This document shows, one piece after another, positions 39,983 to 51,756 of a DNA stretch of 64,000 nucleotides (within the stretch, counting starts at the first letter, position 1; every line of letters starts with the position of its first letter). A model generated the notes under the pieces. The model did no database searches. It saw only the letters and a list, made by a program, of their open reading frames with translations, and was not told where the DNA came from. Source of the stretch: Streptomyces sp. NBC_01754 (lineage in GTDB: Bacteria; Actinomycetota; Actinomycetes; Streptomycetales; Streptomycetaceae); NCBI RefSeq assembly GCF_035918015.1, contig NZ_CP109132.1:3968001-4032000 (forward strand), written 5' to 3'. The position numbers were made by a program, and so were the translations under genes.

Positions 39983-40318
39983 TCAACTGGCGGCCCGGAA
40001 CGCCTCGTAGACCCGCTTGGGGATCCGGCCGCGGGCCGGTACCTCCATCCGGTGCGAGCGGGCCCAGGCGCGCACGGTCGCGGGGTCGGGCGCGACGTCC
40101 GTGCGGTGGTAAGCCACCGAGGCCTTGCCGCGCCTGCCGGCCCGTGCCAGCTTCCGGCCGGCCGACATGTACGGGGTCAGGGCGCCGCGCAGTTTCTTCG
40201 CGTTGGCGGCATTGAGGTCGATCTCGTACGACTTCCCGTCCAGGGCGAAGGCGACCGTTTCCGTTGCCTCTCCTCCGTCGATGTCGTCGGAGAGTGTGAC
40301 CACGACGCGCTGAGCCAC
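39983..40318 (-). CDS. lsr2: Lsr2 nucleoid-associated protein
   Basis: A 111-residue protein. N-terminal dimerization part: MAQRVVVTLSDDIDGGEATE, TVAFALDGKSYEIDLNAANA. C-terminal DNA-binding part: DPATVRAWARSHRMEVPARG with the R-G-R AT-hook-like sequence, then IPKRVYEAF. Lsr2 is the actinobacterial xenogeneic silencer that coats AT-rich DNA; the AT-richer Mau-like region (about 6.0-7.7 kb) would be a natural target. Length is normal. Confidence 0.95.
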   Translation of the reverse strand: MAQRVVVTLSDDIDGGEATETVAFALDGKSYEIDLNAANAKKLRGALTPYMSAGRKLARAGRRGKASVAYHRTDVAPDPATVRAWARSHRMEVPARGRIPKRVYEAFRAAS

Positions 40319-40690
40319 GGATATCGGTCCTTTCCTGCGGCACCGTCGCGTGTGACATGCGCTGGTGCCGGCCTTCCGGCGGCTGGGCGGATACGGATCG
40401 ACGGGTGTCGACTGTTCCGGGGGTAATTGTGCTTTCCCCGGTAATCATTTGTACAGCGGTGGGAGCCGCATGGCGAAGCCCGGTCAATTACGTCCGCGTG
40501 TCCGCATGCAATCCGAGTCACGATTCTTTCCCGGGATTTTCCCTGCGGGTTGTCGCTTCCGATATCTCCGCGTGATCCGGGCCACCCTGTATCTACTCGC
40601 GTAGAAATTCTGGCCAGGTACGCTGAGTGGACCCGTGGGGACGGGGAACCCCTCGGAAGACTCAGCCGCACCACACCACCGGGAGTGCCA

Positions 40691-40942
40691 GTGGCACGCG
40701 TCGTAGTCGACGTCATGCTCAAGCCCGAGATCCTCGACCCGCAGGGACAGGCCGTGCAGCGTGCGCTGCCCCGTCTCGGCTTCGACGGAATCGCGGACGT
40801 CCGCCAGGGAAAGCGTTTCGAGCTCCAGGTCGAGGGGCCGGTCGACGCCGCCGCCCTCGCCCGTATCAACGAGATGGCCGAGACCTTCCTCGCCAACACC
40901 GTCATCGAGGACTTCGTCGTCAAGGTGGAGGAGGAGAAGTGA
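40691..40942 (+). CDS. purS: PurS subunit of FGAM synthase
   Basis: An 83-residue protein beginning [20 protein letters not shown], with [16 protein letters not shown] and TVIEDFVV. PurS joins PurQ and PurL in the three-part FGAM synthase. GTG 40691 follows GGGAG. The stop overlaps purQ (GTGA). A start at 40550 would be too long. Confidence 0.95.
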   Translation: MARVVVDVMLKPEILDPQGQAVQRALPRLGFDGIADVRQGKRFELQVEGPVDAAALARINEMAETFLANTVIEDFVVKVEEEK

Positions 40943-41615
40943 CCTCCCGTATCGGCGTCGTCACTTTTCCCGGCACCCTCGACGACCAGGACGCCCTGCG
41001 GGCCGTCCGGGTCGCGGGCGCCGAACCCGTGTCGCTCTGGCACCGCGACAAGGACCTGCGTCAGGTCGACGCGGTCGTCCTGGCCGGCGGGTTCTCCTAC
41101 GGGGACTACCTCCGCGCCGGAGCCATCTCCCGTTTCTCGCCGGTGATGGAGACGCTCATCGAGCAGGCGAAGGCGGGCATGCCAGTCCTCGGTATCTGCA
41201 ACGGCTTCCAGATCCTGACCGAGGCGCACCTGCTGCCCGGCGCGATGCTGCGCAACAACCACCTCCACTTCGTCTGCCGCGACCAGAAGCTGCGGGTGGA
41301 GAACGCGGAGACGGCCTGGACCTCGGACTACACCCGTGACCAGGAGATCTCCGTACCGCTGAAGAACATGGACGGCCGGTACACCGCCGACGCGCGCACG
41401 CTCGACGAGCTGGAGGCCGAGGGGCGCGTCGCGTTCCGCTACCTCGACGGCAACCCGAACGGCTCGCTGCGCGACATCGCCGGCGTCACCAACGCCGCCG
41501 GAAACGTCGTCGGCCTGATGCCGCACCCGGAGCACGCCGTGGAGCCGCTCATCGGCACCGGCCGCACCGACGGCCTCGGTTTCTTCACCTCGATCATCAA
41601 GAAGCTGGTCAACGC

Positions 41616-41619
<4 letters not shown>
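40939..41619 (+). CDS. purQ: PurQ glutaminase subunit of FGAM synthase
   Basis: A 226-residue class I glutamine amidotransferase. The nucleophile lies in [13 protein letters not shown] (Cys near residue 86) and the His/Glu pair in [10 protein letters not shown]. It starts at GTG 40939, overlapping purS, and its stop overlaps the purL ATG (ATGA). It supplies ammonia to PurL. Confidence 0.95.
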
Positions 41620-43877
<2,258 letters not shown>

Positions 43878-43895
43878 GTCCTCACCCCGGCCACC

Positions 43896-43932
43896 CGAAG
43901 CCCCCGTCCGGGCCGACCGGACGGGGGCTTCG
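43896..43932 (+). terminator. 15-bp hairpin after purL
   Basis: CGAAGCCCCCGTCCG, 7-nt loop, exact complement. It lies about 20 nt after the purL stop. Confidence 0.8.
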
Positions 43933-43952
43933 ACGTTCCCTGTTGATTGAGA

Positions 43953-43968
43953 TTACGTAATTACGTAA
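43953..43968. promoter_or_regulatory. tandem TTACGTAA palindromes, operator candidate
   Basis: TTACGTAATTACGTAA is two abutting copies of a perfect 8-bp palindrome and itself a 16-bp palindrome. It ends 10 bp before the ATG of the ArsR-like gene. In such GC-rich DNA this is a striking site; self-regulation is the simplest reading. Confidence 0.6.
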
Positions 43969-43978
43969 GGTTGTGGAC

Positions 43979-44506
43979 ATGGAGCTCGAGGAACGCGTCG
44001 CCGAGCTGGAGCGCCGCCTCGCGGTGCTGGAGCAGGCGGCGGGTGGTGCGCCGCCGGTTCTGGGCGACGGCGACTTCTGGGCGCTGGACGGGCTGAAGGA
44101 CCAGCTCGGCCGGCTCGGGGACGCCGCGGCCGACGGCGGGGTGCTGTTCACCGGCGCGGTCCGGTTGCCCACCCGGGAGCGGTACGAGTGGCAGTACGGC
44201 GCACTCACGGCCGGTCTCCTGGGCTCGGAGGAGGAGGACCGTCCCGACTGGGAGGAGGCCGCCGAGCCGCTGGCGGCGCTCGGGCACCCGGTGCGGCTGC
44301 GGCTGCTCCGCGAGATCCTCGCGGGCCGGCGTACCGCCGCCGAACTGGCCGAGCTCGACGAGACGGGAACCACCGGTCAGATCTACCACCACCTGCGGCT
44401 GCTGACCGCCGCGGGCTGGCTGCACAGTCCCGGTCGCGGGCGTTACGAGGTGCCCGGCACCCGGGTCGTGCCGCTGCTGGTGGTCCTCACGGCCGCCCGG
44501 CCCTGA
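43979..44506 (+). CDS. ArsR-like helix-turn-helix regulator
   Basis: A 175-residue protein: N-terminal coiled-coil-like helix (ELEERVAELERRLAVLEQAA), a middle region ending ALGHPVRLRLLREILAGRRT, then AELAELDETGTTGQIYHHLR and LLTAAGWLHSPGRGRYEVPG. This is the winged helix of ArsR-family regulators (ALGHPVRLRLLREI box). AAGG lies 8 nt before ATG 43979. The palindromic operator overlaps its leader. Ligand is unknown; no metal cysteines are seen. The M23 peptidase gene follows by 27 nt and may be its target. Confidence 0.8.
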   Translation: MELEERVAELERRLAVLEQAAGGAPPVLGDGDFWALDGLKDQLGRLGDAAADGGVLFTGAVRLPTRERYEWQYGALTAGLLGSEEEDRPDWEEAAEPLAALGHPVRLRLLREILAGRRTAAELAELDETGTTGQIYHHLRLLTAAGWLHSPGRGRYEVPGTRVVPLLVVLTAARP

Positions 44507-44533
44507 GGCACTCGCTACGAGGGGGAGTACACC

Positions 44534-45370
44534 GTGTCCGTACGCAAAGCCGCGACGACGCTGTCCCGTTGCTGCTGGTTCGTCTTCGTCGCCCTGGTGC
44601 TGGTCGGTGTGTTCCGCGACCCGCTGCTCCCCTTCGGGCTGACCTTCGTGCCCGCGGCGGTCGCCGTCGCCATCACCGTGGTGCTGGGCCGGCTGAGCAG
44701 CCGCGAGGTGGCGGCGCAGGCCCGTCCCGCCGTCGAGGTCGGCCCGCCGGTGACCGGGCGCTGGACCGCGCTCAACAGCCCGGCCGACCGGGTGCCCAGC
44801 CACGGCATCCACGCCTACGGGCAGACATACGCGATCGACGTCGTCGCCGAGCCGGAGACGGAGGCGGAGGGACGGCGTCCGCCCTTCCGGTGGGTGTGGC
44901 CCGTCGCCCGCCGCAACGAGGACTTCCCGGCCTTCGGCGCCCCGTTGCTCGCGGTGGCTGAGGGCACCGTCGTCCACGCGAGCGACGGGCAGCGCGACCA
45001 CCTCAGCCGGAACTCGGGCCCGGCCCTCGCCTACCTGATGTTGTTCGAGGGGGCCGTACGGGACATGGCGGGCGCCCACCGGGTCGTCGGCAACCACATC
45101 GTGCTCGACATCGGGGACGGCACCTACGCCATGTACGCGCACATCCGGCGCGGCTCGCTCCAGGTGAAGGCGGGGGACACGGTCCGCACCGGGCAGCGGC
45201 TCGCCCGGTGCGGGAACTCCGGCAACTCCACCGAACCGCATGTGCACTTCCAGCTGATGGACCACCCGGACCTCGACCTGGCCAGGGGGGTCCCGTTCAG
45301 CTGGCGGGGTGTCGGCGTCCCGGCGAACGGTGAGTCGTTCACGGCCGGGGGGGCCGTCAGCACCGGCTGA
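44534..45370 (+). CDS. M23-family peptidase, membrane-anchored
   Basis: A 278-residue protein with two N-terminal membrane helices (WFVFVALVLVGVF; LTFVPAAVAVAITVVLG) and a LytM domain: HGIHAYGQTYAIDVV (first His and Asp), then HIVLDIGDGTYAMYAHIRRG and GNSGNSTEPHVHFQLMD (H-x-H). It would cut peptidoglycan cross-links or act in cell-wall turnover. GTG 44534 is preceded by GAGGGGGAG. It follows the ArsR-like gene closely, so may be co-transcribed. Confidence 0.85.
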   Translation: MSVRKAATTLSRCCWFVFVALVLVGVFRDPLLPFGLTFVPAAVAVAITVVLGRLSSREVAAQARPAVEVGPPVTGRWTALNSPADRVPSHGIHAYGQTYAIDVVAEPETEAEGRRPPFRWVWPVARRNEDFPAFGAPLLAVAEGTVVHASDGQRDHLSRNSGPALAYLMLFEGAVRDMAGAHRVVGNHIVLDIGDGTYAMYAHIRRGSLQVKAGDTVRTGQRLARCGNSGNSTEPHVHFQLMDHPDLDLARGVPFSWRGVGVPANGESFTAGGAVSTG

Positions 45371-45413
45371 CAACTTGGCGGGCGTCACACGTCGTGTCGT
45401 ACGGGGGGACGCC

Positions 45414-45821
45414 GTGGAGGAACAAGGTGGTACGCGACCGGTCGGCACCGTGAGGCGCCGGCCCGGCCGCGGGCCCCGGCGCGAGCTCGCCAACAAGCTG
45501 CTGTGCGTGCTGGCCGTCGCCGGGACGGGCCTGAGCCTCTGGGCCTTCACCCTGGAGTTCACCGACCACCGGGACCGGGCCGAAAGCCGCACGCACATCA
45601 CCGAGGCGTGCGGAGGTCTCGTCGACCCCGACCGGATACTCGGTCTCGACGGTGGCGGCATCGGACCGGCGGTGCACGTGATGCGGCTGGCCGATCCGTA
45701 CGACCGCGTCGTCGGGGACCGGCTGGAGGCTCTGTTGCGGGCCTACGTCGACGACGCGACCGGACGCCGGGGCTGCACCGGTGTCCTCCTTCCCGGGGCG
45801 GCGGACTTCGCGCGGGGCTGA
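45414..45821 (+). CDS. hypothetical membrane-anchored protein
   Basis: A 135-residue protein. After an Arg-rich start it has one membrane helix (LLCVLAVAGTGLSLWAFTL, residues about 26-46), then an exported domain with Cys pairs (EACGGLV ... RGCTGVL). GTG 45414 is chosen; an upstream GTG at 45393 is possible. No family is recognised. It follows the M23 peptidase gene in the same direction by 43 bp and may share its function in the envelope. Confidence 0.6.
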   Translation: MEEQGGTRPVGTVRRRPGRGPRRELANKLLCVLAVAGTGLSLWAFTLEFTDHRDRAESRTHITEACGGLVDPDRILGLDGGGIGPAVHVMRLADPYDRVVGDRLEALLRAYVDDATGRRGCTGVLLPGAADFARG

Positions 45822-45871
45822 GTACGGGGAAGAGCCCCGTCGTTGTCCGAGGGGCCGGTTAGTCTCGCCCC

Positions 45872-46675
45872 ATGCCACCGGCCAGGAAGCGCCTTCGCGC
45901 GTACGACGTCTCCAGGACCCGGACCGCGGTCCTCGCCCAGTTCGGCCACCTGCGGGACGCCGTGTGCGCCCTGACGCCCGAGCAGCTCGCCGGACCGTCG
46001 GGGCTCGGGGAGTGGACCGTGCGGGACCTCGCCGCCCACATCACGGCAGCGCTCGAACGTGTCAGCGGCGCGCTGGAGTCGCCGGAGCCGGCCGGTGGCC
46101 GGGAGCCGCGACTCGGGCTGCTGGAGTGGGCCGCGACCACCGCCGGACGCGGGAGGGAGATCGCCGGCGACGCCCGGGCGCTCGCCGAGGCCGTCCCCGA
46201 CCTGGGCGCGCTGTACGACGGGACCGCGGAGCGGTTCGCCCGGCTGGTGTCCGGCGCTGCGGCGGACCGGCTGGTGACGACGCGGGCGGGCACCATGCGG
46301 CTGGGCGACTTCCTCGTCACCCGTACCGTCGAACTCGTCGTCCACACCGACGACCTGAACCGCGCGGCCGGCCTCGACATCCCCTACGACCGGCAGGCAC
46401 TCGCGGCGTGCACCCGGCTGCTGGCGGACACCCTCGCGGACCGGGCGCCGGGTGGATCCGTCGAGGTGCGCGTCCCGCCCTTCGCCGTCGTCCAGTGCAT
46501 CGGCGGCCCCAAACACACCCGGGGGACCCCGCCCAACGTGGTGGAGACCGATCCGCTCACCTGGGTCCGCCTCGCGACCGGCCGGGCGCGGTGGGCGCGG
46601 GCCCGGGAAGAGGGGCGGGTCGGTGCCGGGGGAGAGCGGGCCGACCTGGACGCGCTGCTGCCGCTCATGGGCTGA
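45872..46675 (+). CDS. maleylpyruvate-isomerase/DinB-like mycothiol-type protein
   Basis: A 267-residue protein. The N-terminal DinB-like fold has LGEWTVRDLAAHITAALERV with the G-x-W-x-V-x-D-L-x-x-H metal-binding box of mycothiol maleylpyruvate isomerase N-terminal domains, then FLVTRTVELVVHTDDLNRAA with V-x-H-x-x-D. A C-terminal SCP2-like part ends VETDPLTWVRLATGRARW. Family proteins are mycothiol-dependent; the true reaction is unknown. Intact. Independent of the purF gene, which lies 400 bp on. Confidence 0.8.
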   Translation: MPPARKRLRAYDVSRTRTAVLAQFGHLRDAVCALTPEQLAGPSGLGEWTVRDLAAHITAALERVSGALESPEPAGGREPRLGLLEWAATTAGRGREIAGDARALAEAVPDLGALYDGTAERFARLVSGAAADRLVTTRAGTMRLGDFLVTRTVELVVHTDDLNRAAGLDIPYDRQALAACTRLLADTLADRAPGGSVEVRVPPFAVVQCIGGPKHTRGTPPNVVETDPLTWVRLATGRARWARAREEGRVGAGGERADLDALLPLMG

Positions 46676-47073
46676 GGGGAGCACGCGACGGCCGCGCGGG
46701 ACCTGCCGGGGAGCCCTCCCCGCCCCTGACCGCGCCCGTCGGAGTGTGAGGCTCACCACGGAACGAGCGTTCCGCCGACGCCCGGGCGGCCCGGCGTCCC
46801 AGCTCACCGAGCGCCACGAGGAGCAGGCTCACGCCGTGGGTCGGACAGCGTACCGACCCACCGGTAACCACCGCTCATCCCGGGCGCCGACCGCCTTTTG
46901 GTCGCTTCCGGGCGTCGGTCGGCCTTCCGCGGCGACTACGCGGTGTGACCACTTCGCGCGCCTCCCGGGGCGCCCGCGGAGGCACTGCCGGTGCCCCGAG
47001 CGGCACGTACGAAGGGCCGGTGCGGAGGTGGCCCAATTCGGACCGGTGGTCGATCTCCCCTACACTCGGTGCC
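46676..47073. other. 398-bp non-coding region upstream of purF
   Basis: No coding frame is convincing. A TACACT at 47061-47066 lies only 7 bp before the purF GTG and could be a -10 box, which would make purF leaderless or nearly so. No known purine riboswitch fold is recognised. Confidence 0.5.
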
Positions 47074-48600
47074 GTGCCTCGTGGTGATGGACGACTCAAC
47101 CACGACCTGCTCCCCGGAGAGAAAGGCCCCCAGGACGCTTGCGGCGTCTTCGGTGTCTGGGCTCCGGGCGAAGAGGTCGCCAAGCTCACCTATTTCGGAC
47201 TGTATGCCCTGCAGCACCGTGGACAGGAGTCCGCGGGCATCGCAGTGAGCAACGGGTCCCAGATCCTGGTCTTCAAGGACATGGGACTGGTCTCGCAGGT
47301 CTTCGACGAAACGTCTCTGGGGTCGCTCCAGGGCCATATCGCGGTCGGTCATGCCCGCTACTCCACCACCGGTGCCTCGGTGTGGGAGAACGCGCAGCCG
47401 ACGTTCCGTGCCACCGCGCACGGATCGATCGCCCTGGGTCACAACGGCAACCTGGTCAACACGGCCCAGCTCGCCGAGATGGTCGCCGACCTCCCGCGCA
47501 GGGACGGCCGCGCCACCCAGGTCGCGGCGACCAACGACACCGATCTGGTGACCGCCCTGCTCGCCGGCCAGCGGGACGCCGACGACAAGCCGCTCACCGT
47601 CGAGGAAGCCGCCGTCAAGGTCCTCCCCGAGGTCAGAGGCGCCTTCTCGCTCGTCTTCATGGACGAGCACACCCTCTACGCCGCCCGTGACCCGCAGGGC
47701 ATCCGCCCCCTGGTCCTGGGCCGGCTGGAGCGCGGCTGGGTGGTGGCCTCCGAGTCCGCCGCCCTCGACATCTGCGGAGCAAGCTTCGTCCGTGAGATCG
47801 AACCGGGCGAGCTCGTCGCGATCGACGAGAACGGCCTGCGCACTTCACGCTTCGCAGAAGCGAAGCCCAAGGGCTGCGTGTTCGAGTACGTCTACCTCGC
47901 ACGACCCGACACCGACATCGCGGGACGGAACGTCTACCTCTCCCGGGTCGAGATGGGCCGCAGGCTGGCGGCGGAAGCCCCGGCCGAGGCCGATCTGGTC
48001 ATAGCGACGCCGGAATCGGGGACCCCCGCGGCCATCGGTTACGCCGAGGCGAGCGGTATCCCCTTCGGTGCCGGACTGGTCAAGAACGCCTATGTCGGCC
48101 GGACCTTCATCCAGCCTTCGCAGACCATCCGCCAGTTGGGTATCCGCCTCAAGCTGAATCCGCTCAAGGAAGTGATCAAGGGCAAGCGCCTGGTGGTCGT
48201 CGACGACTCGATCGTCCGCGGCAACACCCAGCGCGCCCTGGTCCGGATGCTTCGCGAGGCGGGCGCCGCCGAGATCCACATCCGGATCTCCTCCCCGCCC
48301 GTGAAGTGGCCGTGCTTCTTCGGCATCGACTTCGCGACCCGCGCCGAGCTGATCGCCAACGGCATGTCCGTCGACGAGATCGCCACCTCCATGGGGGCCG
48401 ACTCGCTCGCCTACATCTCGATCGACTCGATGATCGAGGCGACGACGATCGACAAGCCGGACCTGTGCCGCGCCTGCTTCGACGGCGAGTACCCGATGGA
48501 GCTCCCGGACCCCGAGCTGCTCGGCAAGCAGCTGCTGGAGACCGAGCTGGCGGCCGGACCCGCCGCCACCGCGGCGGCCGACGCGCTGCGTCGTCCGTGA
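47074..48600 (+). CDS. purF: amidophosphoribosyltransferase
   Basis: A 508-residue enzyme of the first purine step (PRPP + Gln). A 22-residue propeptide precedes the glutaminase Cys23 in QDACGVFGVW. GHARYSTTG, HNGNLVN and the PRTase loop VVVDDSIVRGNTQRAL are clear. Cysteines in KGCVFEYVYLARP, KWPCFFGIDF and DLCRACFDGEYP match the [4Fe-4S] ligands of the Bacillus-type enzyme, and propeptide processing fits that class. GTG 47074. Confidence 0.95.
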   Translation: MPRGDGRLNHDLLPGEKGPQDACGVFGVWAPGEEVAKLTYFGLYALQHRGQESAGIAVSNGSQILVFKDMGLVSQVFDETSLGSLQGHIAVGHARYSTTGASVWENAQPTFRATAHGSIALGHNGNLVNTAQLAEMVADLPRRDGRATQVAATNDTDLVTALLAGQRDADDKPLTVEEAAVKVLPEVRGAFSLVFMDEHTLYAARDPQGIRPLVLGRLERGWVVASESAALDICGASFVREIEPGELVAIDENGLRTSRFAEAKPKGCVFEYVYLARPDTDIAGRNVYLSRVEMGRRLAAEAPAEADLVIATPESGTPAAIGYAEASGIPFGAGLVKNAYVGRTFIQPSQTIRQLGIRLKLNPLKEVIKGKRLVVVDDSIVRGNTQRALVRMLREAGAAEIHIRISSPPVKWPCFFGIDFATRAELIANGMSVDEIATSMGADSLAYISIDSMIEATTIDKPDLCRACFDGEYPMELPDPELLGKQLLETELAAGPAATAAADALRRP

Positions 48601-48660
48601 CCCGGACCGACCGGCGCGCTCCCCACCAGCCCCGTATTCCGACACGAAAGATCCCGGGCA

Positions 48661-49734
48661 ATGTCTGAGACAACAGGTGCTTCCTACGCGGCGGCGGGCG
48701 TCGACATCGAAGCGGGCGACCGCGCCGTCGAGCTGATGAAGGAGTGGGTGAGGAAGACCAAGCGCCCCGAGGTCGAGGGCCTCGGCGGCCTCGGCGGCTT
48801 CGCCGGCCTCTTCGACGCCTCCGCGCTCAAGCGGTACGAACGTCCGCTGCTCGCCTCCGCCACCGACGGCGTCGGTACGAAGGTCGATCTGGCCCGCCAG
48901 ATGGGCGTGTACGACACCATCGGCCGCGACCTCGTGGGCATGGTCGTCGACGACCTGGTCGTGTGCGGTGCGGAACCCCTCTTCATGACCGACTACATCT
49001 GCGTCGGCAAGGTGCACCCCGAGCGGGTCGCGTCCATCGTCAAGGGCATCGCCGAAGGCTGTGTCCTGGCCGGCTGCGCCCTCGTCGGCGGCGAGACCGC
49101 CGAGCACCCGGGCCTGCTCGGCCCCGACGACTTCGACGTCGCGGGCGCCGGTACGGGCGTGGTCGAGGCGGACCGGATGCTCGGCCCGGACCTCATCCGC
49201 AAGGGTGACGTGGTGATCGCGATGGCGTCCTCCGGTCTTCACTCGAACGGGTACTCGCTGGTGCGCCACGTGGTCTTCGACCGGGCCGGCTGGGCCCTGG
49301 ACCGCCAGGTCGAGGAGTTCGGCAGGACGCTCGGCGAGGAGCTTCTGGAGCCCACCAGGATCTACTCCCTGGACTGCCTCGCCCTGACCCGGACGACCGA
49401 GGTGCACGGCTTCAGCCACGTCACCGGCGGCGGCCTGGCCAACAACCTGGCCCGGGTCGTGCCGGACTTCCTGCATGCCACCGTCGACCGGTCCACCTGG
49501 GCCCCCGGAGCCGTCTTCGACCTGGTCGGCAAGGCCGGGAAGGTGGAACGGGCGGAGCTCGAGAAGACGCTCAACATGGGCGTCGGCATGATCGCGGTCG
49601 TCCCGGCCGATTCGGCGGACGCGGCGCTCACGACACTGGCGGACCGGGGTGTGGACTCCTGGGTCGCCGGCGAGATCACCGACCGCGGCACGCACTCCGG
49701 CGCCGCGGCGTTGACCGGCAGCTACGCACGGTAG
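48661..49734 (+). CDS. purM: phosphoribosylformylglycinamidine cyclo-ligase
   Basis: A 357-residue AIR synthetase (FGAM to AIR). It has ASATDGVGTKVDLARQMG, VDDLVVCGAEPLFMTDYICV, VGGETAEHPGL, MASSGLHSNGYSLVRHVVFD and HVTGGGLANNL. AAAGAT... precedes the ATG. Gap to purF is 60 bp, so co-transcription is likely. Confidence 0.95.
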   Translation: MSETTGASYAAAGVDIEAGDRAVELMKEWVRKTKRPEVEGLGGLGGFAGLFDASALKRYERPLLASATDGVGTKVDLARQMGVYDTIGRDLVGMVVDDLVVCGAEPLFMTDYICVGKVHPERVASIVKGIAEGCVLAGCALVGGETAEHPGLLGPDDFDVAGAGTGVVEADRMLGPDLIRKGDVVIAMASSGLHSNGYSLVRHVVFDRAGWALDRQVEEFGRTLGEELLEPTRIYSLDCLALTRTTEVHGFSHVTGGGLANNLARVVPDFLHATVDRSTWAPGAVFDLVGKAGKVERAELEKTLNMGVGMIAVVPADSADAALTTLADRGVDSWVAGEITDRGTHSGAAALTGSYAR

Positions 49735-49875
49735 GACGACGGGACGGTACGGCCGGCGGCCCGGTTCCCACCGGGCCGCCGGACGCGGTCTCCGGGACGG
49801 AGCGTGTCCGGTGATGTCGGTACGGTGCCCGGTGACCGCGCTTCGCCGGCCCCTGGCCCCGCCGGGGCAACACAG

Positions 49876-49905
49876 AACCCGGTCCGGGCGGGCCCGGACC
49901 GGGTT
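49876..49905. terminator. 14-bp perfect hairpin between purM and DUF3073 gene
   Basis: AACCCGGTCCGGGC, GG, GCCCGGACCGGGTT. It lies between the converging purM and DUF3073 genes and may serve both. Confidence 0.8.
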
Positions 49906-49922
49906 GATGTGTCAGCGCGAGG

Positions 49923-50174
49923 TCAAGCGCCGCGACGCTGTGACGACGGACCGGACTGTTCGTCCTCGTCCGCGTCGTCGTTGTACAGATCCGCGTACTG
50001 TGCGTACGGGTCATCTTCTTCGTCGTCGTCCTCGAACGGCTCGGCGTTCGGTGGTTGACTTGAAGTCGATGCGCCCAGCTCATTGGCCAGACGCGACAGG
50101 TCAGTCCCGCCGGTGCTGTACTTCAGCTGGCGGGCGACCTTGGTCTGCTTGGCCTTTGCCCGGCCGCGCCCCAT
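49923..50174 (-). CDS. DUF3073 family protein
   Basis: An 83-residue protein starting MGRGRAKAKQTKVARQLKYS, then TGGTDLSRLANELGA, and a very acidic tail rich in Asp/Glu/Tyr (DPYAQYADLYNDD). This is the standard actinobacterial DUF3073 protein beside purM. I used ATG 50174, preceded by GAGGGGG, rather than an upstream ATG at 50231. Function unknown. Confidence 0.85.
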   Translation of the reverse strand: MGRGRAKAKQTKVARQLKYSTGGTDLSRLANELGASTSSQPPNAEPFEDDDEEDDPYAQYADLYNDDADEDEQSGPSSQRRGA

Positions 50175-50497
50175 GGCTCGACCCCCTCGGTGACGGGGCT
50201 CGACGGCCCCAGAGTCTTGACACGCGTTCATGTTTCAGGACGGACTCTCGGCTGAGAGACCGCGTCCGTGGCTTCAACCGTACCTGCTTCGTCGGCCATA
50301 CGGTACGCCGCCCGCATCACGCGCCTGGTCACACGACCGTCGAAGAGGTTGTCCTCGCTGGTCAAGGGCGATTTTAACCTCTTCCGGACGGCCGACCCGC
50401 CGACCGGAGTGAGTCTTGTCTCCCCGTTCGGGCCCGGCCCCGCCACCGGATCGGCGACCGCTCGGTGACGGGGCCCGCGGACCGTACGCGCCGCGGG

Positions 50498-51580
50498 TCA
50501 GGGGCGGCGTGCCCGCGCCATCCGCTGCTCGGCGATCCGGTCGGCCGCCGCGGCGGGCGGAATCCCGTCGGTCTTCGCACGTGCGAATATGGTCAGCGTG
50601 GTGTCGAAGATCTCGGTGGCCTTCGCCTTGCACCGGTCGAAGTCGAAGCCGTTGAGCTCGTCGGCGACCTGGATCACTCCGCCGGCGTTCACCACGTAGT
50701 CCGGCGCGTACAGAACCGAACGGTCGGCAAGGTCCTTCTCCACACCCGGGTGGGCGAGCTGGTTGTTGGCCGCTCCGCACACCACCTTCGCGGTGAGCGC
50801 GGAGACGCTGGCGTCGTCGAGCGCGCCGCCGAGTGCGCACGGGGCGTAGATGTCGAGGCCCTCGGTGCGGATCAGCGTGTCCGTGTCCGCGGCCACCGAG
50901 ACCTCGGGGCGGACGTCCGTGATCCGGCGCACGGACTCCTCGCGGACATCCGTCACGACGACCTCGGCCCCGTCGCTGAGCAGGTGCTCGACCAGGTGGT
51001 GGCCCACCTTGCCGACACCCGCCACGCCGACCTTTCGGCCGCGCAGCGTGGGGTCCCCCCACAGGTGCTGGGCGCTGGCCCGCATGCCCTGGAAGACGCC
51101 GTAGGCGGTGAGTACCGAGGAGTCGCCGGCGCCGCCGTTCTCGGGGGAGCGGCCGGTGGTCCAGCGGCACTCCCGGGCGACGACGTCCATGTCGGCGACC
51201 TGGGTCCCGACGTCACAGGCCGTCACGTAGCGTCCGCCGAGGGAGGCCACGAACCGTCCGTAGGCCAGGAGGAGTTCCTCCGACTTGATCAGTTCGGGGT
51301 CGCCGATGATCACGGCCTTGCCGCCGCCGTGTCCGAGCCCGGCCATGGCGTTCTTGTACGACATGCCCCGTGAGAGGTTCAGCGCGTCCGCGACGGCCTC
51401 CTCCTCGGAGGCGTACGGGTAGAAGCGGGTGCCGCCGAGGGCGGGGCCCAGAGCGGTGGAGTGAAGGGCGATGACGGCCTTGAGGCCGCTGGCACGGTCC
51501 TGGCAGATCACGACTTGCTCGTGGCCTCCCTGATCCGAGTGGAACAGGGTGTGCAGGACGCCGTCGGTCACATCGGTCAC
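50498..51580 (-). CDS. vdh: valine dehydrogenase
   Basis: A 360-residue Glu/Leu/Phe/Val dehydrogenase. It has [33 protein letters not shown], the catalytic Lys in [32 protein letters not shown] and a Rossmann [17 protein letters not shown]. Streptomyces Vdh deaminates valine, feeding macrolide precursors. AGGAG lies 8 nt before GTG 51580. It diverges from the 51757 gene. Confidence 0.9.
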   Translation of the reverse strand: MTDVTDGVLHTLFHSDQGGHEQVVICQDRASGLKAVIALHSTALGPALGGTRFYPYASEEEAVADALNLSRGMSYKNAMAGLGHGGGKAVIIGDPELIKSEELLLAYGRFVASLGGRYVTACDVGTQVADMDVVARECRWTTGRSPENGGAGDSSVLTAYGVFQGMRASAQHLWGDPTLRGRKVGVAGVGKVGHHLVEHLLSDGAEVVVTDVREESVRRITDVRPEVSVAADTDTLIRTEGLDIYAPCALGGALDDASVSALTAKVVCGAANNQLAHPGVEKDLADRSVLYAPDYVVNAGGVIQVADELNGFDFDRCKAKATEIFDTTLTIFARAKTDGIPPAAAADRIAEQRMARARRP

Positions 51581-51756
51581 TGTGGTGACTCCTAAGTACG
51601 AAGCGTCGGAAGGCCCTCCTGAAGGTGGGGAGGACCACGGACCGACCGGCACGGCCGGCCCGGCTGGGCAAGAGCGTAAGTCCTCCGGACACGCAGATCC
51701 CCTCCCGTGCGGAGGATCACCCCCTGGTGGAGTACCGGCGTGACACGATCTGCTTC

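Noticed and set aside
46676..47073. Purine riboswitch before purF
   Set aside because: No conserved loop motifs seen; the promoter seems to lie too close to the start for an aptamer.
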